Shown: positions 25,608 through 33,996 of the stretch, piece by piece | How positions within the stretch are numbered: the first letter of the stretch is position 1 | Layout: every line of letters starts with the position of its first letter | Assembly: GCA_017411605.1 (NCBI GenBank) | Contig: JAFQPR010000026.1 | Location: 1-49,109, forward strand | Length of the DNA: 49,109 nt | Reading direction: 5' to 3' | Source of the DNA: Clostridia bacterium | Lineage (GTDB): Bacteria; Bacillota; Clostridia; Oscillospirales; CAG-272 | The notes under the pieces: model-generated | Databases searched by the model: none | What the model was told of the DNA's origin: nothing | Seen by the model: only the letters and a program-made list of their open reading frames with translations | Translations under genes and position numbers: made by a program

Positions 25608-26185
25608 TGGGGGTAACCGTGTTGAAAATTATCACAGGAACAGCTAAAGGAAAGCTTTTAAAAACACTCGAGGGTGAGGCTACAAGACCCACCTCGGAGA
25701 GAATCAAGGAAGCCGTCTTTTCATCTATACAGTTTGACATTGAATCAAGGAGAGTTTTGGACCTCTTTGCGGGCTCGGGGCAAATGGGACTCGAGGCACT
25801 CTCGCGCGGAGCGCTCTCTTGTATGTTTATAGACTCCTCGAGGGAGGCTATGGAAATAGTAAAGGCTAACGTTTTATCAACGGGATTTGCAAAGCAATCC
25901 AAATACCTCGTCAGCGATGCTAAAAACTACATAAGAAAGGCATCGGGACGCGAGGTCTACGATCTTGTCTTTATAGACCCGCCGTATTCACTTGAATGCT
26001 CGGCTGAAATTATGCGCAAGCTCATCACGGGTGGTATGCTTGCCGACGGAGCCATAGTCGTTTCGGAAAGCGGAACGGAAGTCATAAATCCCTCCGAATT
26101 TCCCGAATTTGAGGTCACAAAATCCCGTCAGTACGGCAAAAAGACCGCAATCAACATTTTCCTTTATCACAAGGATAGCGAGTAA
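25607..26185 (+). CDS. rsmD: 16S rRNA (guanine966-N2)-methyltransferase
   Basis: A 192-residue class I SAM methyltransferase. The N-terminus IITGTAKGKLLKTLEGEATRPTSERIKEAVF is typical of RsmD. Motif I is LDLFAGSGQMGLEALSRGA and the catalytic motif IV is IDPPY (about 124-128). The start is ambiguous: ATG at 25607 overlaps the uvrC stop, while GTG 25619 and TTG 25622 have GGGGG upstream and give an N-terminus closer to that of the family. The rsmD-coaD order is widely conserved in bacteria. Confidence 0.92.
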   Translation: MGVTVLKIITGTAKGKLLKTLEGEATRPTSERIKEAVFSSIQFDIESRRVLDLFAGSGQMGLEALSRGALSCMFIDSSREAMEIVKANVLSTGFAKQSKYLVSDAKNYIRKASGREVYDLVFIDPPYSLECSAEIMRKLITGGMLADGAIVVSESGTEVINPSEFPEFEVTKSRQYGKKTAINIFLYHKDSE

Positions 26186-26203
26186 GCGAGGAACGGTTGT
26201 TTT

Positions 26204-26698
26204 ATGGAAGATAAAAAGAATATCAAGTCGGTAATTCTCCCCGGCAGCTACGATCCCGTAACTCTCGGTCATCTTGATATTATCAGACGCGCCGCTGAGA
26301 AATACGAGGAGGTCTACGCCGTGGTTTTCATTAACCCCGATAAAAAATACACGTTCACACTCGATGAACGCGTAAAGATGCTTATGCTTGCAACAGACGA
26401 GCTTGACAACGTTCTCGTCAGCTACTCTAACGGTCTTGTTATCGATTATATGAGAGATCACGATATCGAGCTCATAGTAAAGGGCTACCGCAACGACACC
26501 GACCTTGAATACGAAAAGAAGCAAGCGGAGTGGAATCTCAAGCACGGGGGCTACGAAACCGAGCTTCTCCTTTCCGATCCCACGCTCACGGAAATAAGCT
26601 CCACAGTAGCAAGAGAAAAAATCAATAACGGTGACGAGCTTATGAAAATACTTCCGAAAAGCGTTATTGATTACATTAATTCAATTACGCTAAAGTAA
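26204..26698 (+). CDS. coaD: Phosphopantetheine adenylyltransferase
   Basis: A 164-residue nucleotidyltransferase catalysing the penultimate step of CoA synthesis (4'-phosphopantetheine plus ATP to dephospho-CoA). The signature PGSYDPVTLGHLDII carries the (T/H)xGH motif (His25), and the C-terminal ISSTVARE holds the ISSTxxR motif. KGYRNDTDLEYE is also diagnostic. Length is normal. It follows rsmD by 18 bp. Confidence 0.95.
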   Translation: MEDKKNIKSVILPGSYDPVTLGHLDIIRRAAEKYEEVYAVVFINPDKKYTFTLDERVKMLMLATDELDNVLVSYSNGLVIDYMRDHDIELIVKGYRNDTDLEYEKKQAEWNLKHGGYETELLLSDPTLTEISSTVAREKINNGDELMKILPKSVIDYINSITLK

Positions 26699-26718
26699 AA
26701 AACTTTTGGAGTATCGAT

Positions 26719-29337
26719 ATGAAAAAGTATCTAATTATATTATTATTTTTATTAATCTTGGTAAGTATGCTTGTCGCCTGCGATTCAGAGCATACCTGTG
26801 ATTATAAGCTCACCTCTACTAAAAATCCGACCTGCGAGTTTGACGGCTATCAGGTCTATGCCTGTGCCTGCGGTAATTCTTATAAAGAAACTCTTAATTC
26901 TTACGGCGGTCATGAATTCGGCGAATATATCTATGACGGTAACGCTACCTGCACCAATGACGGAACTATGAGCGCCGTGTGCTGCCGTTGCGAAAAGAAA
27001 AGTACTGTTACCGCTACGGACACGAAGCTCTCTCACACCTTTACAAGCTATACCTATAACGGTAATGCCACCTGCAAGTCAGACGGCACAAAGACCGCAT
27101 ATTGCGATACTTGCAGTATAGCAACCGATACCGTTACCGCTACGGGTACGCGCCTTGCCTGCGAAATCGAGAGGTGGTACACTTCTGACAACATTACCTC
27201 ACATGGCAAATGCGACGATTGCAACACTGTATCTTACGGCACCGTTACCGAAAGCGAGCACGACCTCGCGCTTTATTCAGGAAGCAGAAACAGCTCTTCA
27301 GAAGTTGATTGGTTCGTTTGCTCGAATTGCGGTATTTTCTTTGATGTAGACGATGTTCTCAAGCTAACGATAACCGACAGCAAGCACACGGACGGATTTT
27401 GCCTAACAGTTTCGGCAAAATACTCTTCACTTACCTTTTCTTCGGTCGGACTTATGCAACTTCCCTTGGATTTAGAGATAGAGAGCGACAATTTCGGTGA
27501 ACATACCGCGCTTGCAGATTATGCTTCCTCTATTACCGAGTTGGTTTTCGAGGAAAACATACGCGCTATCGAGGAGCTTTCACAGTTTGAGTACGTAGAG
27601 CGCGTAACCGCTTCCGAGGACCTTGAATATATAGGCGACGAGTGCTTTTTTATGTGTGCCTTTCTTTCCGAGGTTTATCTTCTCGGTGATTGCCCAACCC
27701 TTGGAGCAAACTCACTTTACAGAAGCCTCAGAAGCATCGACGACTCTATTCCCTCGCCCTATAATCCAATTCTTTACTATATGCCCGGCGCTTTGGGGTA
27801 TAGCGGCTATAAGATGCAAGGCTTTACGCTTCGTGAGTACGGCGCATCATCCCCTACTGCCCCCGAAGTAACAATCCTTGAGTATTCCGCCGCCACGGTG
27901 GATAAATCTCTTGAGATTGCCGAGGATTTCTTCCTTGGCTTTGAGGATAGCGGCAATCTCTTCCACCTGATACCTCACTTTTCTTTCGAGAGATATCGCG
28001 ATATTTATACTCTCGCCCACAGCCTTACCGATACTCTTACTACCGAAAGTGAAAAGGCAGAGGCTATATTCAATTGGATAATTTCCAATATCACCTATAG
28101 TGACGTCGCAAGATATTACACGGTCGAAGAGGTTTTCGATAAGAAACTTGCCGTATGTAACGGATACGCTACTCTTATGCACGATATGCTTTCTGCGGTA
28201 GGAATATCCTCGCTCTACACCCACGGTATAGTTACCTATGCTGACGGACTTTTAATTTCGGAAATACTCGACGGAAGCCACACAACAAAGTACGCCAACG
28301 ACCACCATGCCTGGCTTATTTGCTACCTCGACGGCGAGAGCGTTATCTGCGACCCAACCTGGGGACAGTTCGATATCGACCCCGACGAATTTTCCACAAC
28401 GCGTCTTACCCTCGGCGTATACGGTGTGGATACCATTCCCGACAATTTCGATCCCCGTCTTTATTCTAATATTCACTACTATGACGGTGACAAGCTCTAC
28501 TATCTCGAGTACGGTAATCTTTCTACCTCATCCTCTACCGAAACAACATTCAACTTTTCCCTATCGGTTTCATATCAGTTCTATCTTCCTAACGATGGAT
28601 ACGTTTTCACAGGCGAATCTCCCGAATTATACTCCGCATACCGTGAACTTATAGCCGAATACTCTGATACGGGATACCTTTTCACAAACTACTACGACAG
28701 CGCGTTCCGTACCTATAACTATCTTACAATCCTCAAGTATATACTCTTCTACGACTTATATTGCGATACAGATATGACCGTCGAATTTATAGAAGAATAT
28801 ACCTTTGACGAATACGGAAACATATACCTTGTTTTGAGCGACACCGAGCTTGAGTTTATCGGCACTGTATTTGACGGCGCGAAGCTGGTTGTTCCCGCGA
28901 CCGTAGGAGAGCGAGAAGTTGTTGGTATCGGTTGGCACGCATTTAACGGCTGCTATGCCGAGGAAATAATCCTTCCCGATACGGTAGAATACATATCTTC
29001 TGCGGCATTCTGGGGTTGCCATAACCTCACCGAACTCACCCTGCCTAAGAATTTAAAGAGCCTCGGTATATCCGTTTTCAGTTTCTGTGAGAAGCTGGAG
29101 AGGTTGGTTCTTCCTCAAAGCTTGGAGTTTATAGGACTTCCGGATAACAAGCAATCCTGCTTGCCTTATCAGATGTTTTCCGAACTCGACCCCGATACGC
29201 TTACCGTTGTCTATGAGGGAACAAAAGAGCAATTTGATACTATTAATTTCTATAACCCTTGGGGTGACGGAAGCGGCGACCATTTTGATTACGAGCACTA
29301 CGAGCATATCCTTGAGTTTATTGAGTTTAATCAATAA
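26719..29337 (+). CDS. Large lipoprotein: Cys-rich repeats, LRR_5 and transglutaminase-like domain
   Basis: An 872-residue surface lipoprotein. A signal peptide ends with lipobox LVAC (Cys21). Residues about 25-215 contain four or so imperfect repeats of the pattern H-x-F/Y..Y-x-N/D-G-N-A-T-C..DGT..A-x-C..C, each with paired Cys. BspA-like LRR_5 strands follow (about 270-340). A transglutaminase/protease-like domain spans about 410-560, with a complete catalytic triad Cys480 (AVCNGYA), His530 (HHAW) and Asp545 (CDPTWG). A second LRR_5 block ends the protein (about 740-840). It probably acts on proteins or peptides outside the cell; the Cys repeats may bind metal or form disulfides. Tyr/Asp-rich composition. 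It follows coaD by 20 bp without its own visible promoter. Confidence 0.8.
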   Translation: MKKYLIILLFLLILVSMLVACDSEHTCDYKLTSTKNPTCEFDGYQVYACACGNSYKETLNSYGGHEFGEYIYDGNATCTNDGTMSAVCCRCEKKSTVTATDTKLSHTFTSYTYNGNATCKSDGTKTAYCDTCSIATDTVTATGTRLACEIERWYTSDNITSHGKCDDCNTVSYGTVTESEHDLALYSGSRNSSSEVDWFVCSNCGIFFDVDDVLKLTITDSKHTDGFCLTVSAKYSSLTFSSVGLMQLPLDLEIESDNFGEHTALADYASSITELVFEENIRAIEELSQFEYVERVTASEDLEYIGDECFFMCAFLSEVYLLGDCPTLGANSLYRSLRSIDDSIPSPYNPILYYMPGALGYSGYKMQGFTLREYGASSPTAPEVTILEYSAATVDKSLEIAEDFFLGFEDSGNLFHLIPHFSFERYRDIYTLAHSLTDTLTTESEKAEAIFNWIISNITYSDVARYYTVEEVFDKKLAVCNGYATLMHDMLSAVGISSLYTHGIVTYADGLLISEILDGSHTTKYANDHHAWLICYLDGESVICDPTWGQFDIDPDEFSTTRLTLGVYGVDTIPDNFDPRLYSNIHYYDGDKLYYLEYGNLSTSSSTETTFNFSLSVSYQFYLPNDGYVFTGESPELYSAYRELIAEYSDTGYLFTNYYDSAFRTYNYLTILKYILFYDLYCDTDMTVEFIEEYTFDEYGNIYLVLSDTELEFIGTVFDGAKLVVPATVGEREVVGIGWHAFNGCYAEEIILPDTVEYISSAAFWGCHNLTELTLPKNLKSLGISVFSFCEKLERLVLPQSLEFIGLPDNKQSCLPYQMFSELDPDTLTVVYEGTKEQFDTINFYNPWGDGSGDHFDYEHYEHILEFIEFNQ

Positions 29338-29383
29338 ACGTAGTCCTCTTTAAATACCCCGAATACCCATAATACTTAAAAAT

Positions 29384-29436
29384 AGCAATATACGATGCGA
29401 CGTGTTCACTTTCGTCCTTGTATATTGCTTTTCTTT
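29384..29436 (+). terminator. Terminator after the lipoprotein gene
   Basis: AGCAATATAC (29384-29393) pairs with GTATATTGCT (29420-29429), with an inner GACG/CGTC pairing, then TTTTCTTTT. The same 10-bp outer stem is used in the terminator at 40305-40358. Confidence 0.85.
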
Positions 29437-29493
29437 TGTTTTCTTTCATGCTTTTGTTAAAGCGGATAAGTTATTAAAATTCTTACTTTGCTA

Positions 29494-29522
29494 TTGACAA
29501 AACAATAAAAATATGTTAAAAT
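29494..29522 (+). promoter_or_regulatory. Promoter of the TetR-ABC exporter operon
   Basis: Consensus TTGACA (29494-29499), a 17-bp spacer and TAAAAT (29517-29522), overlapping the operator at 29520-29549. Confidence 0.85.
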
Positions 29523-29549
29523 AACAGTTGATATATAACAAGTGTTATT
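29520..29549. promoter_or_regulatory. Probable TetR operator
   Basis: AATAACAGTTG (29520-29530), an 8-bp spacer and CAAGTGTTATT (29539-29549) form an 11-bp inverted repeat with a single mismatch. It overlaps the -10 box and the expected transcription start and lies just before the TetR gene, the classical position for an autorepressor operator. Confidence 0.75.
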
Positions 29550-29562
29550 TGAAGGAGATGCA

Positions 29563-30123
29563 ATGGCACCGAGAGTTAAGATCACGAGAGAAAATATAAT
29601 CAATGCCGCAGTGGAAGCTGTACGCGCCGAGGGCATTGACGCGTTAAATGCCAGAGCGCTTGCGGCAAGGCTTGGATGCTCAACGCAGCCGATATTCTCT
29701 AACTTTTCAACTATGGACGAGGTAGAGCTTGCGGTTATCAAAGAAGCAAACGAGCTTTGCGAGGAATATATCAACCGAGAGGTTGCAAGCGGCGAATATC
29801 CCCCCTACAAAGCAAGCGGTATGGCTTATATCAGGTTTGCGCGCGAGGAAAAGGAGCTCTTCAAGCTTCTATATATGCGTGAGGGCGGCGGCGAGGATAC
29901 TTCTCTTGAATCGTCACTCACCGCAAGGATGGAAACCACGGTTACCCGCAATACGGGTCTTCGGGACGACGGAGCGAAGCTATTCCACCTGGAGATGTGG
30001 GCTTTCGTGCACGGTATCGCATCAATGACAGCTACGGGATTTCTTGATCTCGAGTGGGAGCTTATCAGCAAAATGCTGACGGACTCTTATCTCGGCTTAA
30101 AAAAGCATTTCTGCGAGGAATAA
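29563..30123 (+). CDS. TetR/AcrR-family transcriptional repressor
   Basis: A 186-residue regulator. The N-terminal TetR helix-turn-helix is about residues 8-50 (ITRENIINAAVEAVRAEGID, LNARALAARLGCSTQPIFSNF); the C-terminal ligand domain resembles TetR_C proteins with EEKELFKLLYMRE. It starts at the ATG at 29563 after GAAGGAGATG; a longer frame from 29542 would begin inside the operator. It is the first gene of an operon with an ABC-2 exporter, so the likely role is drug- or toxin-inducible repression of the pump and of itself. Confidence 0.87.
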   Translation: MAPRVKITRENIINAAVEAVRAEGIDALNARALAARLGCSTQPIFSNFSTMDEVELAVIKEANELCEEYINREVASGEYPPYKASGMAYIRFAREEKELFKLLYMREGGGEDTSLESSLTARMETTVTRNTGLRDDGAKLFHLEMWAFVHGIASMTATGFLDLEWELISKMLTDSYLGLKKHFCEE

Positions 30124-30125
30124 AA

Positions 30126-30854
30126 ATGGAAACTATCAGAACAGAAAATCTGACTAAAAAATACAAGGATATCACTGCAGTTGATAACCTTAATTTAACT
30201 ATCGAGCGAGGTGAGCTATTCTCTCTTCTCGGCGTAAACGGCGCAGGTAAAAGCACGACTATAAAAATGCTCTCCTGCCTTACCGAGCCTACCTCGGGTG
30301 AAGCTTACCTTCACGGCAAAAGCATTACGAAAAACAAAACAGAGGTCAAGGCATTGATAGGTGTTTCTCCCCAGGAGACCGCAATTGCCCCGGGACTGTC
30401 CGTCACGGAAAACCTTGAACTGATATGCGGCGTTCACGGCTTTTCAAAGGAAAAGAAAAGAAGAAAGATAAGCGAGCTTTCCGAGCTTCTGGGACTTGAC
30501 AGCGTGGCGAAAAGAAAGGCGGGAAAGCTCTCGGGTGGCTGGCAACGCAGACTCAGCATAGGTATGGCTCTCATCAGCGAGCCGGAGGTATTATTCCTTG
30601 ATGAGCCGACACTCGGTCTTGACGTTATCGCAAGAAGTGAGCTATGGGACATAATCCGCTCGCTAAAGGGGAAAATAACCGTTATTCTTACTACTCACTA
30701 TATGGAAGAGGCAGAAGCTCTCTCGGATAGGATCGGTATAATGAAGGACGGTAAGCTTCTCGTTTGCGGAACTGCCGAAGAGATAAAAAGCAGCGCCGAA
30801 ACAGATAAATTCGAAGAGGCGTTTATCCGCATAGTAAGGGGGAATGCAAAATGA
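30126..30854 (+). CDS. ABC-2 type exporter ATP-binding protein
   Basis: A 242-residue ATPase of the DrrA/CcmA group. Walker A GVNGAGKST (36-44), Q-loop Gln83, signature LSGGW (135-139), Walker B VLFLDEPT (155-162) and switch His in TTHYMEEAE. LSGGWQRRLSIG is a usual variant in multidrug and antibiotic exporters. It starts two bases after the TetR stop and overlaps the permease start by 4 bp (ATGA), so the three genes are coupled. Exported compound unknown. Confidence 0.9.
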   Translation: METIRTENLTKKYKDITAVDNLNLTIERGELFSLLGVNGAGKSTTIKMLSCLTEPTSGEAYLHGKSITKNKTEVKALIGVSPQETAIAPGLSVTENLELICGVHGFSKEKKRRKISELSELLGLDSVAKRKAGKLSGGWQRRLSIGMALISEPEVLFLDEPTLGLDVIARSELWDIIRSLKGKITVILTTHYMEEAEALSDRIGIMKDGKLLVCGTAEEIKSSAETDKFEEAFIRIVRGNAK

Positions 30855-31582
30855 AAATGCTGACACTTGCAAAAAGAAACGCCAAGGAAATCTTAAGAGA
30901 CCCTCTGAATCTCGGCTTCGGGCTCGGCTTCCCTCTCGTGCTCATATTCTTACTAAGCGCAATTCAGGCGAGCATACCCGTAAGTCTTTTTGAGATAGCG
31001 CATCTTACTCCCGGTATAACCGTCTTCGGTCTTTCGTTTATGACTCTTTTCTCGGCAACGATAATCGCTAAGGACAGGGGCAGCTCGCTTCTCCGCCGTT
31101 TATATACGGCGCCCTTAACGCCCTTTGATTTTATTCTGAGCTATACCCTTCCAATGATACCGATAGCAATGGCTCAGAGCGTGATATGCTATATCGCAGC
31201 GATAATTCTCGGGCTTGACGTCACGGTAAATATTCTTTACGCAATTCTGTTTATCATCCCCGTTGCTTTGTTATTCGTTGCGCTCGGTCTGCTCTTCGGC
31301 AGTATTCTTACCGATAAGCAGGTAGGAGGCATCTGCGGCGCTCTGCTCACAAACCTCTCGGCGTGGCTCTCGGGTACGTGGTTTGATCTCGAGCTTGTTG
31401 GCGGTGCGTTCAAAAAGATAGCCTATGCTCTTCCCTTCGTTCACGCGGTAGAAATGGAAAGAGCTGTGCTTTCGGGCAGCTTCTCGGGCGTACTTCCCCA
31501 CCTGCTTTGGGTGCTTGGATATACGGCAGTGACACTCGCTCTCGCAATACTCTTATTCTTAAGACAAATGAAAAGGCAATAA
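30851..31582 (+). CDS. ABC-2 type exporter permease
   Basis: A 243-residue membrane protein with six hydrophobic helices in the ABC-2 layout: a short amphipathic N-terminus (MKMLTLAKRNAKEILRDPLNLGFGLGFP), then helices around 22-40, 57-77, 101-122, 130-152, 158-176 and 218-238. It contains the SSLLRRLYTAPLTPFDFILSY loop common to DrrB-like permeases. It forms the pump with the preceding ATPase under TetR control. Confidence 0.87.
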   Translation: MKMLTLAKRNAKEILRDPLNLGFGLGFPLVLIFLLSAIQASIPVSLFEIAHLTPGITVFGLSFMTLFSATIIAKDRGSSLLRRLYTAPLTPFDFILSYTLPMIPIAMAQSVICYIAAIILGLDVTVNILYAILFIIPVALLFVALGLLFGSILTDKQVGGICGALLTNLSAWLSGTWFDLELVGGAFKKIAYALPFVHAVEMERAVLSGSFSGVLPHLLWVLGYTAVTLALAILLFLRQMKRQ

Positions 31583-31634
31583 CTTGTTAAATGTTTCTTC
31601 TAAAAATGTTTTTAAAAAAGTACGAGGTAATAAC

Positions 31635-31856
31635 GTGGGAAAATATAAAAACAGACTCAAAGATCTGAGGCAAGATAAAGATATGACGCAGGCGCAAATC
31701 GCAAAATTGTTCTTTCTTCAACCGACACAATACAGAAGATATGAAAACGGAGAGAGTGATCTTCCCCTTGAATGGGCGAAGAAATTTGCAATTTATTATG
31801 ACGTTTCAATCGACTACATAGCGTGCTTGACCGATATACCCCGCAAACCAATTTAA
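31635..31856 (+). CDS. Small XRE-family helix-turn-helix protein
   Basis: A 73-residue DNA-binding protein that is nearly all HTH: LKDLRQDKDMTQAQIAKLFFLQPTQYRRYENGESDLPLEWAKKFAIYYDVSIDYI. I start at GTG 31635 because CGAGGT lies seven bases before it; the frame is open from a TTG at 31584 but the extra 17 residues do not look like part of the fold. It follows the exporter genes by 52 bp and probably shares their transcript. Target unknown. Confidence 0.75.
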   Translation: MGKYKNRLKDLRQDKDMTQAQIAKLFFLQPTQYRRYENGESDLPLEWAKKFAIYYDVSIDYIACLTDIPRKPI

Positions 31857-31879
31857 ATAAGATGATTCATTTATGCAAA

Positions 31880-31926
31880 AAAGAGCGAAGATTCCGTCAA
31901 AAAAATAACGGGCTCTTCGCTCTTTT
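31880..31926. terminator. Bidirectional terminator between the XRE gene and AraC regulator 1
   Basis: AAAGAGCGAAGA (31880-31891) and TCTTCGCTCTTT (31914-31925) form a perfect 12-bp stem with A and T runs on the two sides. Confidence 0.85.
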
Positions 31927-31960
31927 ATATTTGTTTTTTATGGGTTTGAATGATTCCGCT

Positions 31961-32818
31961 TTACGAGTCCGACTGAGGATGAATAACTGCGGTTTTTTTC
32001 TTTCTGTATTCCTTTGGGGATAAGCCCGTATGCTTGCGGAAAGCGGTACAAAACTGCGAACTATCGGTAAATCCAACCTCGTCGGATATTACGCCAACCG
32101 AGAGGTCGGTTTCCTTTAAAAGCCGCTTTGCCACTCTTATTTTCTCACTTATCACCGCCTGATGAATTGTAATACCGGTTATTTTTTTAAAAATTCTGTT
32201 CAGGTAGAACGAATGGTATCCGAACTCCGCGGATATTTCGGAATTGCTTATATCTCTATCGTAATTCTGTTGGATATAAAGATTTATTTTTTGAACGGTT
32301 ACGTTGATATCGGGAATCTTCGCGTTGGCATTTTCCACGATATAACAAAGTATCTCCTTGAGAAGAGATGACGTTAATGCATCCGAGCACGTCGAGGGAT
32401 AGCAAAAATGAGCAAGGCACTCCTGCATTTTTTCTTTTACTTCAAAGGCGTTTTCGATTGCTATAAGCCTTTCAAGCTCTTTTGGCGGAGTATTCTCAAA
32501 AATCAGCGCGGTATCAAAGCTTTTTACCGTTTTCGACGGTTTTATCGGCTTTTTTATATGGGCTTTCGCTCGAGTCATATCAAAATTCAAAACTATGACC
32601 TTTACCTTGCCGTCAAAGTAATACGGCATAGCGGGACGGAAATAAAGAAGCGTTCCCGCCATGAGCGCGATCCTACCATCCTCCAGCACGAGGTCTGCTT
32701 CTCCCTCAATTATGTAAAATATCCTGTAATCGTACGCGCAGCTCAAGGGTGCGCTCGTTACCGCAGACGGCTGAAGCTCCGCATAGCGAAGGAATGGGTT
32801 TATATCACAAAGCTGCAT
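31961..32818 (-). CDS. AraC-family regulator 1 (cupin sensor plus HTH)
   Basis: A 285-residue regulator. The N-terminal ~110 residues form a cupin-type sensor (YDYRIFYIIEGEADLVLEDGRIALMAGTLLYFRPAMPYYF). The C-terminal ~100 residues hold the two AraC helix-turn-helix units (ISNSEISAEFGYHSFYLNRIFKKITGIT and LSVGVISDEVGFTDSSQFCTAFRKHTGLSPKEYR). It is divergent from the U32/QueG-like operon and shares a palindromic promoter region with it, so it is its likely regulator. GAGG precedes the ATG at 32818. It has the same layout as the regulator at 39462-40304 (INPxxRxA start, YDxRxYYI, LNFDxT), so the two are paralogues. Confidence 0.88.
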   Translation of the reverse strand: MQLCDINPFLRYAELQPSAVTSAPLSCAYDYRIFYIIEGEADLVLEDGRIALMAGTLLYFRPAMPYYFDGKVKVIVLNFDMTRAKAHIKKPIKPSKTVKSFDTALIFENTPPKELERLIAIENAFEVKEKMQECLAHFCYPSTCSDALTSSLLKEILCYIVENANAKIPDINVTVQKINLYIQQNYDRDISNSEISAEFGYHSFYLNRIFKKITGITIHQAVISEKIRVAKRLLKETDLSVGVISDEVGFTDSSQFCTAFRKHTGLSPKEYRKKKTAVIHPQSDS

Positions 32819-32866
32819 ATTTACCTCATAGGTTTGTTTTTCAAAATTTTTTGTTTGTATTTTACG

Positions 32867-32898
32867 TTGATTATATCATAGATTTATTTTATAATCAA
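32867..32898. promoter_or_regulatory. Palindromic bidirectional promoter 1
   Basis: TTGATTATA (32867-32875) and TATAATCAA (32890-32898) form a perfect 9-bp inverted repeat with a 14-bp centre. Read rightward it is TTGATT, 17 bp, TATAAT; read leftward it is again TTGATT, 17 bp, TATAAT. Each -35 box overlaps the -10 box of the opposite direction. The start codons are 46 bp (plus, 32944) and 49 bp (minus, 32818) away, each with a good ribosome binding site. Confidence 0.75.
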
Positions 32899-32943
32899 GA
32901 TAGAATATAATTTTTATAAAACTTTGCAACGGAGGATTTGTTT

Positions 32944-33981
32944 TTGAAATACATAGTCGGGCTTCCCGTAAGCGAAAACAGCACTTTTATTGACAACGTA
33001 ATAAAAAAACGCGAGCATATAAAAGAGGTCTACTTTTCCTTTGGTGATTCACCTAGTGGCAGAAGCGCTCTGTCATCCGTTTCAAATATGACTCCCTTTG
33101 AAGCCGAGATGCATCAGGCAACAGCACTGCGCAAGCTTTGCGATTCGGAAATCGGACTCAATCTGCTTTTCAACGCCAATTGCTACGGACGCGATGCGCA
33201 GTCAAGAGCCTTTTTCGGCAGAGTCGGCGATCTTGTTGACTATATCGCGCGTGAATATAAGCTTCTCTCGGTCACAACGTCATCTCCGCTTATAGCAAAA
33301 TTCATCAAGGATAATTTCAATGGAATCGATGTTCGAGCATCGGTAAATATGGAGATAGGCACCGTCGAAGGGATATCTTACGTTGCGGATTATTTTGACA
33401 GCTTTTACGTAAGACGCGAAGCAAACAGAAGCCTCAAAAGTCTTCTCGACCTGAGACGCTATTGCGACGAGATGGGTAAAGAGATGTATCTGCTTGCAAA
33501 CAGCGGATGCTTAAATAACTGCTCGGCTCATATATTCCACGATAATCTCGTAGCGCACGAAAAAGAGATATCGGCTATGGATAACGGATATCAGTTCAAC
33601 GGCGTTTGCTGGGACTTTTTATCAAAAAAGGATAGCCTTGACATTTGGCTTCAGAATACTAACTTTATCCGTCCCGAGGATATCGGTCTTTACGAGGATA
33701 TAACTCCCGCAGTCAAGCTGGCAACGAGAGTCAACTCTTCCCCATCCCGTATACTTGACGCATACATCGACAGAAAATACCGCGGCTCGGTTATGGAGCT
33801 GCTTGAACCTAATCATAGCGGTGTTTTTTATCCAAGCTATATAGAAAACTCTAACTTCAACAAGGATTTTGCAAAGCGGATTATGACTTGCGACAAGAAC
33901 TGCCGTGAATGCGGCTTTTGCGCACAAACAACAAAGGATGCGTGCATAAGGCTTGCAAGCGATCCTTCCGAAGCAGTTTGA
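32944..33981 (+). CDS. U32-like TIM-barrel protein with C-terminal Cys cluster
   Basis: A 345-residue soluble protein. VRASVNMEIGTVEGISYVADYFDSFYVRRE and LLANSGCLNNCSAHIFHDNLVAHE (about 182-206) resemble the U32 family (YhbU/UbiU/RlhA type), whose members carry a [4Fe-4S] cluster and several of which perform oxygen-independent hydroxylations. Cys189, Cys193 and Cys222 are candidate core ligands. An extra C-x3-C-x2-C-x2-C set (Cys316, 320, 323, 326) at the end could hold a second cluster. Start: TTG at 32944, eight bases after GGAGG; a TTG at 32938 is too close. It heads an operon with three QueG-like Fe-S proteins. The family call is by pattern only; the reaction is unknown. Confidence 0.55.
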   Translation: MKYIVGLPVSENSTFIDNVIKKREHIKEVYFSFGDSPSGRSALSSVSNMTPFEAEMHQATALRKLCDSEIGLNLLFNANCYGRDAQSRAFFGRVGDLVDYIAREYKLLSVTTSSPLIAKFIKDNFNGIDVRASVNMEIGTVEGISYVADYFDSFYVRREANRSLKSLLDLRRYCDEMGKEMYLLANSGCLNNCSAHIFHDNLVAHEKEISAMDNGYQFNGVCWDFLSKKDSLDIWLQNTNFIRPEDIGLYEDITPAVKLATRVNSSPSRILDAYIDRKYRGSVMELLEPNHSGVFYPSYIENSNFNKDFAKRIMTCDKNCRECGFCAQTTKDACIRLASDPSEAV

Positions 33982-33996
33982 TAAGGAGATTACTTT

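Noticed and set aside
31584-31634. Longer start for the XRE protein
   Set aside because: The extra residues precede a well-spaced GTG with CGAGGT and do not fit the HTH fold.
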